Source: Isoetes taiwanensis (Eukaryota; Streptophyta; Lycopodiopsida; Isoetales; Isoetaceae). From it: a DNA stretch of 64,000 bases. Under the pieces are notes generated by a model. The model worked only from the letters and a program-made list of their open reading frames with translations, did no database searches and was not told the origin of the DNA. This document shows positions 47,159 to 58,896 of this stretch, piece after piece. The DNA is taken from positions 16,830,966-16,894,965 of the forward strand of contig JAJEKV010000014.1 in the NCBI GenBank assembly GCA_021234155.1, given 5' to 3'. Made by a program: the position numbers and the translations under genes. Numbering within the stretch: position 1 is the first letter of the stretch; the number at the start of each line of letters is the position of its first letter.

Positions 47159-47740
47159 CTATGGCCCCATTGCCATGATATAAGCTAGTTTAGGGAGACA
47201 AGCATCGTCCATATTAATCACCTTCTGAAAATAGACAATGTGGCGATCAAGGGCCGCCCTCTGAAGAGGCAAGAATCCTGTCTCCTGCAGTAGAATTTGA
47301 TATGGGACTGTGGACTTCACCCCTAGTGCTCGTACCAAGAAGGCTTTCTGCACCTGCTCCAAGTCATTCCAAGTAGCGAGGGATATTACTGGGCCCCATA
47401 CTTCAACCCCGTATAAAAGGACAGGCTCCACTAAGACCTTGAACAGATGTGACTGATGGGTCCAATCATACAACTCCGCTCTATGACTATTGTTTTGCAT
47501 TGCATATAGTGCCTTCCAGCCCGCCGTAACTCGTAGCCGTATGGATGTGTCCCAGTGCATAGTAGAAGGAAACTCCACTCCCAAATATTTGTATGTGGAT
47601 GCTACTTCCACATTCTGCCCTTGGTAACTGAAGGAGGGGATCCTCGGCTGTCGTGAAGATGATATAAAAACCACCTTAGTCTTGGCCAAGTTGACGCCAT
47701 ATCAGTCGCTTGACAAAATGTGTCTAGAGCATCGAGATGT
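47159..47740 (-). pseudogene. LINE reverse transcriptase, C-terminal part
   Basis: 176 codons plus a frameshifted N-terminal piece. AKTKVVFISS is followed by YKYLGVEFPSTMHWD, then LVEPVLLYGVEVWGP, the standard order after the RT active site in plant LINEs. Just upstream, DVDLLAHTPADMQRHLDALD with TDMA is in another frame; one missing base separates the two. The catalytic YADD box would lie just before DVDLLA and is not clearly present. Confidence 0.85.
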
Positions 47741-47789
47741 CGTTGCATGTCTGCTGGTGTGTGAGCTAGGAGGTCCACATCTGTATGCG

Positions 47790-48252
47790 GGTCTCCATGC
47801 CGGAAACACGCTGTTTTTCAGTAGCCAGCTGCCTCTTCAGCAATTTGGGTGCGGAGGCCTGCATTTCCTCTGTTAAGCAAGCAATTCGAGCTTTGTTGCC
47901 CTCTGCCATTGCTTGAACCTATTTCCAGTGCTCCTCAACTGCCTGGTTTGGTGGTGGCGAAGCCCGGATACGGCTTGCCGCTAGGCTAGAGTATCTATCA
48001 TAGGCCTGCCGAGCTATGCTTGTTGCACGAGACTTTGCCCGCGCTTCTCTTTTCAATGTGCACCTATCAATTTTGCCAGTGTCATCTGGTCTGCGATTGG
48101 GGATGGCATCTATGTACTCTCCCAGTAGAAGTTTTGCTGCCATATCTGCGCTAGGTAGAGGGACTGCATATCAGCACCATCCACATGCATATCTGTGGGG
48201 TTGGATGAAGGGACGCAGGGCTCGTTCGGCTCTTCTATCACTGGAGTTGCCA
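47790..48252 (-). pseudogene. LINE ORF1 remnant, basic and coiled-coil-like
   Basis: From ATG at 48252: MATPVIEEPNEPCVPSSNP then DMQSLYLAQ, a frame change near 48145, then KLLLGEYIDAIPNRRPDDTG and a basic Lys/Arg stretch (LKREARAKSRATSIARQAYD). After a single TAG at about 47919 the same frame runs on through AEGNKARIACLTEEMQ and LLKRQLATEKQR, heptad-like. The TAG sits where CAG would fit (CAG to TAG, as by deamination). Assignment to ORF1 rests on position and character, not on a recognised domain. Confidence 0.5.
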
Positions 48253-48264
48253 TGAATAGGGTGT

Positions 48265-48560
48265 CACCCTACAGACGCTTGTCTGAAAGCCTCCAAGCAC
48301 TTTGATCACGCACAACCTCTGTCCCTTTACAGACGCCCGTCTGAAAGCTTCCACGTGTCAGAAGCAGGCGCATGCTTCCAAGTGTAAGAAGCAAGTGCAG
48401 GCTCTTTCACCTTACAGACACCTGTCTGAAAGTGTTCAAGTGCATAAATCAAGCGCAGCCTCAAGTGCAACCTCTGCCACCTTACAGACGCTTGTCTGAA
48501 ATGAAAATAAGCAATGGTTTTCCCTCTTACAGACGCCCGTCTGCAAGGCTTTAGCATGTA
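48265..48560. repeat. Five spaced palindromic repeats CAGACG-NN-GTCTG
   Basis: The palindrome ACAGACGCTTGTCTG or ACAGACGCCCGTCTG occurs at about 48271, 48330, 48415, 48484 and 48529, mostly preceded by CCTTA and followed by AAA. Spacing is irregular (46-87 bp). The array lies immediately upstream of the LINE ORF1 start on the - strand, so it may belong to that element's 5' region. Confidence 0.75.
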
Positions 48561-48770
48561 AATGCTTTAATCCAAGGTGATTGGATAGTATCACACCCTC
48601 TGAATCCTGCCTTAAAATGGGGTTGCAAAAACTGGCTGTTTTCTCCTCTCAGATCTTAAGCAAATGTGTGTCTTTAGAATCATCACAGAACAAGCATTCT
48701 AATGATGATATGAAGAAAAATATATCGTGCTGAAAAATGGAACAATGGAAACCCTAAATCCAGCACTGAA
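48561..48770. other. Short spacer
   Basis: Nothing recognised. Confidence 0.4.
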
Positions 48771-49490
48771 AATCTGTTGTTTTCGCTCTGAAATCCTGTC
48801 CAAACATCAGCAACATAAAATATCCTTGAAATAACTCTGAGAGAGCTTTCCAAAGATATAAATTTTGTGAGAAACCGAGTCACAGAGAAATAGATATGAA
48901 CAAAAATGTAATATGAACCACAAAGTGGTGGTGCAGGCTGAAAATCTGTGTTTTTGCTATGGAAACACCATTCAAACACATGCAAATCATATACCTTCAG
49001 AAAGATCTCTGAGGGAGCTTTCCAACGCAATAAATTTCAGCTGAAATGGAGTTAAAATTCTCCAAATACGATGAAAAATATGTGGACAATACCACGAGCA
49101 GTTCAGGGTTTTTTGTGCCCTCAATTTGCAGCCCCAAAATCTGAGTTTTTGCCGAAGAAATAGTATTAAAAATATATACAGACTACATACCAATAGGAAG
49201 AAATCTGAGATGGCTTCCCAACGCAATAAATTTCAGCTGAAACGGAGTTCTTGATCTCCAGATATGATCAAAAGTGAACAGCACCACCAACACTTCAGGG
49301 TTTTTTGGGGCCCCCAATTTGCAGCCCAGAATTCTGTGTTTCTGATGCAGAATAATTAGTGAAACATATACAAATCACATATCGACAGAAAGAACTCCGA
49401 GATGGCTTTCCAACGCAACAAATTTCAGCTGAAACAGACTTCCAGATCTCCAGTTATGATTGAAAACGTGCGACCGGCTTTCAGAGCGCC
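48771..49490. repeat. ~190-bp tandem repeat, four degenerate units
   Basis: The core GCTTTCCAACGCAATAAATT (then TCAGCTGAAA) recurs at about 48845, 49016, 49211 and 49401 (spacing 175-195). Each is followed by CTCCA-ATATGAT and a CAGGGTTTTTTG or similar segment. Divergence rises toward the left unit. Open frames within it are by-products. Confidence 0.8.
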
Positions 49491-49904
49491 TAGGTTTCAG
49501 AGCGCCTAGGGTCACATGATCGCACAGTAACCCATGTCAACTGATCCTTAGGCTAGGCCCCATATCCAGGAACAAACCTGTACAACTATCCTAGTTATCT
49601 ATAATTATTAACTGCATTCGTTCATGTTCAATGGTTAACCAGTTCTTTCAATTCACATTCCTGTTCCTACTAAAATACTATCGAACATCCAAATCTCAGT
49701 CTGCCTTTCATTCGTCAGATTAACGGAGTAGTACACCTCAACCCCTTTAAAGCCTTTCCTAACAAGAATCCTCCTCCTCCTCCTACTATATATATTTTTA
49801 CATACCGTATGTGAGTCTGTATGTCTGTCTTCCACGCCCCATTGATGGTGGAGCATGCGCCACATCGTGCAATCTCAGCCTCCTTACCCCCCCATCCATT
49901 TTAA

Positions 49905-50940
49905 AACTTTTTGGTTATGGAGGGGATTCGAACCCTGGTCCATGCCCCCCAGAAAATAGCGTCCACGCCCTGGAGCCGGGGCCTGATGCCGAGGGCCGAG
50001 CCGAGGAATGGTGCAAAAGAAAAGGGCCTGGCTCCATCAACGATCAAGGAGGTGCCACATGGCGCGATTTCGACCCTCCTTATTCCCCCATCCACTCTAA
50101 ATTTTTATGGTTGTAGAGGAGATTCGAATCCTAGTCCATGCCCCCCAAACCCCCCATGCTTACCACTATGCCAAGCATTGATTTATTGAAAAAATAAAAG
50201 GTTCTCATATAGTTAAGGCCAAGAGCTCATTAATTCAAGAATGTTCTAGGATGTTCTAGAGATAGCTCTAGAATCTTCTAAAATGTTCTAGAATTTTCTA
50301 GAATGTTGTAGATGCCCATGGGTGAGCACCTCAATCTAAAAATAGAAGTTTTGTTTTGAAACTTTGCAAGAAGCTAAAAGTAGAATGTTTTGAAATGCTC
50401 TAGATGCTCAAGGTAAACACCTTGATCTAAATATATAAAGGTTTTTTTTCATGGGTAAGCATGCCAGTCTAAAAATAGCAAGTTTCTTGGAACTTTGCAA
50501 ATACTCACAATAGAATGTTCTAGAATATTCCAGTTGCTCATGGCTGAGCACCTCGATCGAAAAAATAACAAGTTTTTTAAAACTTTGCAAACAATCAAGA
50601 CAAAGTGTTCTAGAATGTCCTAGATGCTCTTGGGTGGGCACCTCACTCTAAAAATAGAAAGTTGTTTGAAACTTTGCAAATACTCACAATAGAATATTGT
50701 AGAATGTTTCAGGTGCTCAAGAGTGAGAAACCTCAGTCTAAACATAACAAGTTTTTTAAGCTTCGCAAAGAGCCAAAATAAAATGTTCTAGAATCTTCCA
50801 GATGCTCAGGACAAGCGCCTCAGTCTAATAGAAAGTTTTTTTGAAACTTTGCAAGGAGCCAAAATGGAATATTCTGAAATGTTCTAGATGCTCAGGGTAA
50901 GTACTTCAGTCTAAAAATAGAATGTGTCGAGGAATACAGC
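49905..50940 (-). repeat. Composite repeat, third copy, inverted (tRNA-like plus CTAGAA-rich)
   Basis: Reading on -, a CTAGAA-rich zone (50940 to 50220, with GAGGCGCTTGTCCTGAGCAT words matching 2740-2850) leads into a tRNA-like head (50178-50115). A second B-box-only remnant lies at 49925-49934. The order is as in the copies at 1.2-3.8 kb. A GC-rich word (GAGCCGAGGAAT ... AAAAGGGCC ... GCGCGATTT) occurs on both sides, at about 49998-50071 and 50978-51044, in direct orientation. Confidence 0.7.
50115..50178 (-). repeat. tRNA-like SINE head, inverted copy
   Basis: On -, TGGCATAGTGGTAAG (A box, about 50160-50174) and GGATTCGAATCTC (B box, about 50119-50131) at tRNA-like spacing. Same start word, AATGCTTGG, as the + strand copies. 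Confidence 0.7.
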
Positions 50941-51044
50941 CAAAGATATGCAAACCGAGGCGAGGCCCCGGCGAAGACGAGCCGAGGAATAGCTTAATAG
51001 AAAAGGGCCCGACTGTTATGCTAAAGCCAAAATAGCGCGATTTT

Positions 51045-53167
51045 AGCAGTTGATTTTTATTTTTTTATTTTTTTTTAATTCATTGGATTTACGATTTTGT
51101 TTCACGCTTGCCATTTTCTCATCAAAGGCGCCTCCAGGCTCTTCGCTGCTGCAATAAAGCATATTTAGTCTGCTTCATGGATTTCTGCAAGAGGGCGGCT
51201 TAATGCTTTTGCCAGTCCCATGTTGCCGCTATTGCAACTTCATTCTGATATCATATTCTTGACAATTTTGATTTAGCAAAGATTGACTTCTGTTTTTCTG
51301 ATTCCATTTCTACCTTTCTTAGTCCAATTTGTGGACAGCCAGTTTCATTTCCAATACATTATTCCAGGGAAAAGAACTCCAACAAATCGTGAAAAACAAT
51401 TTGCAATCTGCTGGCACTTTAGTAAGGATACACACAGTCATGGTAAGAAGGTACTTTAAAAACCCTAGCATTATGGCTTTGTGGGCTGTTATGATTTTTC
51501 TAAGCAAGGTGATGTATATATCAACATTGAATAAGAATAATAATCACGTGACTGATATGCAGGTTAATCTTTCTCAGAATAAAAAGTTTTCATTGTCATT
51601 TACGAGCGTTTAGGTATGCTCAAGATGTAACAACCCGAGGTAAGGTGGTTATGCTTTGAATGTCTAAGTTTTATTCTTTGATTTAGCATCCCTTGATCGT
51701 TTCTTCCATTAGACGCCCAAATTTATCTACATTGATTTCCTGTGATTTACACAATTGCTATAAGTTATCATCATCTAAGGTTGAAATGTGTGCTAATAAT
51801 CACGATGATTCTCTTGCAGGTTATTATTGCTCCTAACAGAAAGTTCCCATCATCACGTGTGGGTGTCTAGACATGCCCAAGATTAAGCATGCATTTCAAT
51901 GATAAGGCATGATCAGTTCTAAGTCATGCAGATGTTTGGTCCTGTGACGCTAAAAACCTATTCTATTCTATTCTATGTCGTGCATATATGAGTTTATGCC
52001 ATCTTAATTCCTGGGCATTATTGTCGTGATTGCATTAAGCTTGGAATCAAGAAGGCCCACATCTCAGTATTAGGTGTTGGAGCTCTTGATGGATCTACAA
52101 CATATATTTCCAATGTTTTGGATTATACTGGGGTCAAAATCAATGTAGTGGCTAAAGTCGAACGTGATTTTAAGCACAAAACTAAATCGATTCAGGGCAA
52201 TCTACAACTTATTTCTTTATAGATTATGTCTCCAGTGATGATCGTTTGCTAAAGGTTGGGGGTGTTTGTGAGTTAATATTTACTTCCAATCTTCCTTCAA
52301 CTGTTTGAACATGGGTTGGCAATTGGAGTGGCAGAAGAGATTTTACTCGAGACTCTCGAGAAAATGTTGGCTATTTCTACAAAGGTGATTGTGGACTTGC
52401 AGGTTTTGATCCGTGTTGTTAATCCTGATACTGGTAGGGTTTATCATATATGTCGTGCATGCAACATGAAGTTTATTATCTTTATCGTGCTGCCGTCATT
52501 CAATACTCACATATTTCATTTGTATTTGCAGGGACTCAAGACAGATGTATAGTATTCCACAAATAGTTGTTGAATAATACATGAAAGGTACATCTAAAAA
52601 TAAGAAGTATGTTAATCACATAGTTTTTTGAGAAAAAAGGAATTGTCATGATGATAAAACCTTGCAGTTTAGAATTGTTCTAAATAATTCAATAACTCAT
52701 TGCTTAGGGATAGATATGTTAAACATGATGGCTGCATCCATCATAGATGATTAAATATGTTAGCTAAGGCTGGTAAATTAATGTGTTAGATAAGAAGCAT
52801 ATAACCTCTTAAGGTAAATAGAATAGCTAAGATGTTATGACAGCATCAATTGAGGGGATAGGATACATTGAGGTGTAGGACCATTTTCTTATGAAGAGAA
52901 TGGGGGCTCAATCTTAGGACCGAACCAACCTTAGGACCATCAAATTAGTCGACACCGGCTCAATGGGGAGATGTATTCTAGCCTTGCGGGTGCGACAACT
53001 AAGGTGGGGAGAGGCATTGCATCTAAGTGTAGATAGAATGCATCATGGGAAAAGCATTCGCATCTTGGAATGAGCTAGTAGCCTAGCCCTTAATTAAATT
53101 ATTCAGGGTTGTGAACCCCTTATAACCACATAAATTATATAATCTTAAGTATACTATTATGCAGGGA

Positions 53168-53190
<23 letters not shown>
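51045..53190 (+). other. Spacer with exon-like pieces
   Basis: A + frame at about 52024-52220 reads as coding (GIKKAHISVLGVGALDGS, then VKINVVAKVERDF) and ends in a stop. Another at 52316-52480 reads VAEEILLETLEKMLA. They may be exons of one decayed gene or transposon ORF; I cannot name it. A frame at 51329-51613 has one hydrophobic segment. A 30-base T-run is at about 53169-53201. Confidence 0.35.
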
Positions 53191-53194
<4 letters not shown>

Positions 53195-53204
<10 letters not shown>

Positions 53205-55637
53205 TATTGAGATGCATACTTTAGGCACCGGCATGCTATTATGAAGTCCACCAACTTCAGGTACATTACTACATATTCTACATACAAGTTTCTTTCTTAA
53301 CATGTACATGCATTTAAGGCATCCCCATTAGAGCCATTAAATGGTTCATAATGGGATTCTACTAATATAAAACTTCATGTTGACCTTTTGATATCATCCA
53401 TCTAGTTAAATGCAATATACGTGGCTCTAGACCTTTCATTTTCAAGTAAAAAAACTAAGACTATTTGTATCTTATATTGTGAAAAGATGTTTAGCTTAAT
53501 ATTCGTGCTTATCATATGCATGCTACTTTTATATGTGCATGTTTGCCACGTGCCACTTTTCCAATAAAGTGAATTTGCATGATATTTTATGGCAAGGTTT
53601 TTTTTGGAAGGCTTTCATATTCGATTTTCCTAAGCAGGTGCTTTTGAACTTTTGCAATATTTATCCATTTTAACCCATTTGGCTGATCACAGGGGAGGTT
53701 TTCACCTTCAAACATGTTTTTAGGTTCTTTTGCCCTACTATGCATTTCGTAACATCATTTTTATTTGCCTTCCTCTGATACATAAGGCATAGTCCAGATA
53801 TTACCCTTTTGTTTCTACTTGTGCGCCTCTTATGTACAAATCCGGCCGAGGCCTCTGATGGCAACTACGTGGAGGCTTTCCTTGCTGATGAGATGAGAAA
53901 CCACCAGTATGCGGTTGCAGATCCATTGTGTGCAATTCGGATTATCTCACGCAGGGTTTTCTCCTGATGCATTCATGGTGCTATTATAAAAGCATAAAAA
54001 AGAATGGAGGCTAATTGGATAGACTGCAATGCAAGCTATTGCTCAAATATATCAACCCAAAGGCTTCATTCCAGGTCTGTTCTTGTAATTTATAGATTGC
54101 TTGAATATATTGGCATGATGAGAACTCAAATGATGTCTTGAGCATATGAAAACGAGGTTTGTTACATATGTAATATGACAGGAAATGCATGACATCCAGC
54201 AGTTCATGAACTTTGGTAGTTTCTAAGTGCAACATCATAGATTATCTTTTGATATTTGCCATTTATAATAGTTTAACTTCTGGTTGATGCCAAGTAGCAC
54301 AACTTATTACAGTTTGGTTCCTCTATTAGATTATTATTTAATCTATTCTACTGTTTCATATCAGACCAGTTGAGTTTCTTGTAATGTGGATGCATTTGAA
54401 TAATCCAGATAAGACATTGTTGTTGTGATTTGCTGCTAGAAATTTTGCTGCAAATTCAAGCATTAAAATAAAAGCTAATATTTAATGTTTGTTGTAGTGT
54501 TGACATGAGAAATGCTTTTGTTCAGATTCTACTATTATATATATTCAAAATTGATGGACTAGCATAGTGATTAGACGTTCAAATCGAATTGTTTTGCACA
54601 TTGGCTTTGAGGCATATATATTTTAACAAAACACGGTGAAGGGTTATACACCGTGGTGTTCCATAGCTTACCTGTTAGTCCTTTCATTGTTACCCTGCTC
54701 AGGCTAACATTTGTCTGGTTGACTACAGGTAACCGGGACTCCACCTCCTTGTTTTTGTTCATTTAGGATGATGTTACGAACTCTACATGATGTGGTGATG
54801 ATTTGGAAAATCCAGATAAGTAGTCTGAAATTTTTAGAATAACAAGGATGAATTTATTCCAAGGTATTGTGTCTTAATGCGCATGTTATATCTTAATGCG
54901 CAGGACAACATCTACTTAACATAGCTATGCATTTGACAAGCAAGGGAAGATGATACCAGATATATTATGGAGGTTTCTTACAAGATATCTTCTAAGCTGG
55001 TTTGCTGGATCAAGTCTTATATTCATTGAAGCTTGTAGCGTACAGTACAATGGTAAACAAAGAACAACGAATATGAGATGTTTCTGTTTTACACTATCTT
55101 TTAAAAGGTACAAAAATGGAATGAAATATGTTCATATGCCTTCTATCTATCTACTTGAATCTAGATAATATCATATCAGTGGGATTTTCCTGATTATCTT
55201 GTAAAGTATTTGACATTATTTTTAATTTACTTCTACATTTTAACATGTTGTAGTCCATGACGATATAAAGGAATCTTAGTGCAGTTTGTTGGTAATGTCT
55301 ATCTATACTATTTTTGAAGTCACAATAATTTGAAGTTAAATTGGACTTGTACATGACACATGTTTATGAATACAGACTTTGTGAACTTGAACTTGACTTG
55401 CACATAGCCCATGTTTTTGGACATAGGTTTCTTGAGATAAAAAGTCTCTTTGATTATATATATAGATAAAGAAATTGCCTTGGTGGCTAGTTCGACTTGA
55501 AAAATCAATATCCAAGTCTTGGCCTAAAGAGAGTTGCACCTGTTCTCTTTAGGGCTGCTTATTGAACCTTTAAGTCCTCAATCTGCAGATTAGGATGGTA
55601 AGGTTAAAGTCTTGAAGAAAGATTTAAGGTATTTTTT
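53195..55637. repeat. 2.44-kb direct repeat, copy A
   Basis: From TTATTATTGAGATGCATACT to GAAGAAAGATTTAAGGTATT. It matches 56432-58870 almost base for base, with most differences near CAG/CTG. A + frame at about 53834-53967 (NPAEASDGNYVEAFLADEM) looks exon-like but is unidentified. Confidence 0.9.
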
Positions 55638-56431
55638 TATATTACTCCAGTTCCTTGGTTTAACCTTGGACCATGATTTGGATATAGGTGCTTATATTAT
55701 TTACATATACATTCTGACATATTTATTTACATGAAATAGGACATGGCAAAACACAATGATGCTTTTATCTAGCTCTTGTTATGATATACAGATACTTTCC
55801 AACAAATACTTGATTTACCAAAGGAGGAAAATAAGAGAATATTACGAGTACAAGAGAATATCACGAGTACATAGCACCATTGATCAGATAACTCTCAATA
55901 AGGTAATTTGGTATGTGAGATGTGCATAAGCTTGAATGAAAATTTACATACCTACCTACCTGGTTTTTTGGAAATGGTTTTTCTCGGGTAGTGTAGCAAC
56001 AAAGAGAAAAATCGTTCCACTATAAGACTGATTTAATCTTATCTATTGGCGAAAGCCTTTATGAATTTCAAAACTTTTCTCTCCATTTGGATGCACACTC
56101 AAATTCAGTATCAGCTGCAGTTGATGTTGCTCAAATCAAGGTTCAACAAGAAAAATATTCTATATATTTCAAGATGCTAGAGACATATTGTGCTCATATA
56201 TGATATGGGAGACTTGACAAGCATTCTAATGCATTTCTGTAAGTACCAAAATCTTCATTTTATTCTTCATTTCATTTTTGGCACATAATAGAAATGAGTA
56301 GAATAGCAATAGTGAGGGTAGGGCCCCTGTGTTACAGCAGGGTCCTACTCTCCTTGTTGTAACACCATTCTAGAAAGTTCTTTCTAGTATGAACAATCAG
56401 GAGGCCCCCTAAACTACGGTTGGAGGCAGGC
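55638..56431. other. Spacer between the 2.44-kb repeats
   Basis: Single-copy in this window, with no gene recognised. An inverted GTGTTACA ... TGTAACAC pair is at about 56329-56367. Confidence 0.5.
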
Positions 56432-58864
56432 TTTTTTTATTATTGAGATGCATACTTTAGGCACCGGCATGCTATTATGAAGTCCACCAACTTCAGGTAC
56501 ATTACTACATATTCTACATACAAGTTTCTTTCTTAACATGTACATGCATTTAAGGCATCCCCATTAGAGCCATTAAATGGTTCATAATGGGATTCTACTA
56601 ATATAAAACTTCATGTTGACCTTTTGATATCATCCATCTAGTTAAATGCAATATACGTGGCTCTAGACCTTTCACTTTCAAGTAAAAAAACTAAGACTAT
56701 TTGTATCTTATATTGTGAAAAGATGTTTAGCTTAATATTCGTGCTTATCATATGCATGCTACTTTTATATGTGCATGTTTGCCACGTGCCACTTTTCCAA
56801 TAAAGTGAATTTGCATGATATTTTATGGCAAGGTTTTTTTTGGAAGGCTTTCATATTCGATTTTCCTAAGCAGGTGCTTTTGAACTTTTGCAATATTTAT
56901 CCATTTTAACCCATTTGGCTGATCACAGGGGAGGTTTTCACCTTCAAACATGTTTTTAGGTTCTTTTGCCCTACTATGCATTTCGTAACATCATTTTTAT
57001 TTGCCTTCCTCTGATACATAAGGCATAGTCCAGATATTACCCTTTTGTTTCTACTTGTGCGCCTCTTATGTACAAATCCGGCCGAGGCCTCTGATGGCAA
57101 CTACGTGGAGGCTTTCCTTGCTGATGAGATGAGAAACCACCAGTATGCGGTTGCAGATCCATTGTGTGCAATTCGGATTATCTCACGCAGGGTTTTCTCC
57201 TGATGCATTCATGGTGCTATTATAAAAGCATAAAAAGAATGGAGGCTAATTGGATAGACTGCAATGCAAGCTATTGCTCAAATATATCAACCCAAAGGCT
57301 TCATTCCAGGTCTGTTCTTGTAATTTATAGATTGCTTGAATATATTGGCATGATGAGAACTCAAATGATGTCTTGAGCATATGAAAACGAGGTTTGTTAC
57401 ATATGTAATATGACAGGAAATGCATGACATCCAGCAGTTCATGAACTTTGGTAGTTTCTAAGTGCAACATCATAGATTATCTTTTGATATTTGCCATTTA
57501 TAATAGTTTAACTTCTGGTTGATGCCAAGTAGCACAACTTATTACAGTTTGGTTCCTCTATTAGATTATTATTTAATCTATTCTACTGTTTCATATCAGA
57601 CCAGTTGAGTTTCTTGTAATGTGGATGCATTTGAATAATCCAGATAAGACATTGTTGTTGTGATTTGCTGCTAGAAATTTTGCTGCAAATTCAAGCATTA
57701 AAATAAAAGCTAATATTTAATGTTTGTTGTAGTGTTGACATGAGAAATGCTTTTGTTCAGATTCTACTATTATATATATTCAAAATTGATGGACTAGCAT
57801 AGTGATTAGACGTTCAAATCGAATTGTTTTGCACATTGGCTTTGAGGCATATATATTTTAACAAAACACGGTGAAGGGTTATACACCGTGGTGTTCCATA
57901 GCTTACTGTTAGTCCTTTCATTGTTACCCCCCGCGGGCTAACATTTGTCCGGTTGACTACAGTGTAAGGGACTCCACCTCCTTGTTTTTGTTCATTTAGG
58001 ATGATGTTACTTAACTCTACATGATGTGGTGATGATTTGGAAAATCCAGATAAGTAGTCTGAAATTTTTAGAATAACAAGGATGAATTTATTCCAAGGTA
58101 TTGTGTCTTAATGCGCATGTTATATCTTAATGCGCAGGACAACATCTACTTAACATAGCTATGCATTTGACAAGCAAGGGAAGATGATACCAGATATATT
58201 ATGGAGGTTTCTTACAAGATATCTTCTAAGCTGGTTTTTGGATCAAGTCTTATATTCATTGAAGCTTGTAGCGCACAAATTACAATGGTAAACAAAGAAC
58301 AACGAATATGAGATGTTTCTGTTTTACACTATCTTTAAAAAGGTACAAAAATGGAATGAAATATGTTCATATGCCTTCTATCTATCTACTTGAATCTAGA
58401 TAATATCATATCGATTGGGATTTTCCTGATTATCTTGTAAAGTATTTGACATTATTTTTAATTTACTTCTACATTTTAACATGTTGTAGTCCATGACGAT
58501 ATAAAGGAATCTTAGTGCAGTTTGTTGGTAATGTCTATCTATACTATTTTTGAAGTCACAATAATTTGAAGTTAAATTGGACTTGTACATGACACATGTT
58601 TATGAATACAGACTTTGTGAACTTGAACTTGACTTGCACATAGCCCATGTTTTTGGACATAGGTTTCTTGAGATAAAAAGTCTCTTTGATTATATATATA
58701 GATAAAGAAATTGCCTTGGTGGCTAGTTCGACTTGAAAAATCAATATCCAAGTCTTGGCCTAAAGAGAGTTGCACCTGTTCTCTTTAGGGCTGCTTATTG
58801 AACCTTTAAGTCCTCAATCTGCAGATTAGGATGGTAAGGTTAAAGTCTTGAAGAAAGATTTAAG

Positions 58865-58870
<6 letters not shown>
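56432..58870. repeat. 2.44-kb direct repeat, copy B
   Basis: Same orientation as copy A. Its right end coincides with the T-run of the LINE at 58869, so that LINE either inserted at, or defines, the edge of this copy. Confidence 0.9.

Positions 58871-58896
<26 letters not shown>

Larger units (their letters stand above)
46500..48252 (-). mobile_element. LINE, internally deleted, upstream part (continues at 25175-25041)
   Basis: A non-LTR element on -, split by the chromovirus. Its parts from 48252 down are an ORF1 remnant, a junction near 47790, the end of reverse transcriptase, a Cys-rich C-terminus and the start of the 3' UTR. The endonuclease and most of RT are missing, so this is an internal deletion derivative. 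With 25041-25175 restored it is about 1.9 kb. Confidence 0.8.

Noticed and set aside
48265-48560. CRISPR-like array
   Set aside because: Irregular spacing, short imperfect palindromes, eukaryotic context and no cas genes.
53195-58870. LTR pair of a short retrotransposon
   Set aside because: Ends are not TG..CA, no primer-binding site or purine tract flanks the 0.8-kb spacer, and the repeats are longer than the interior.
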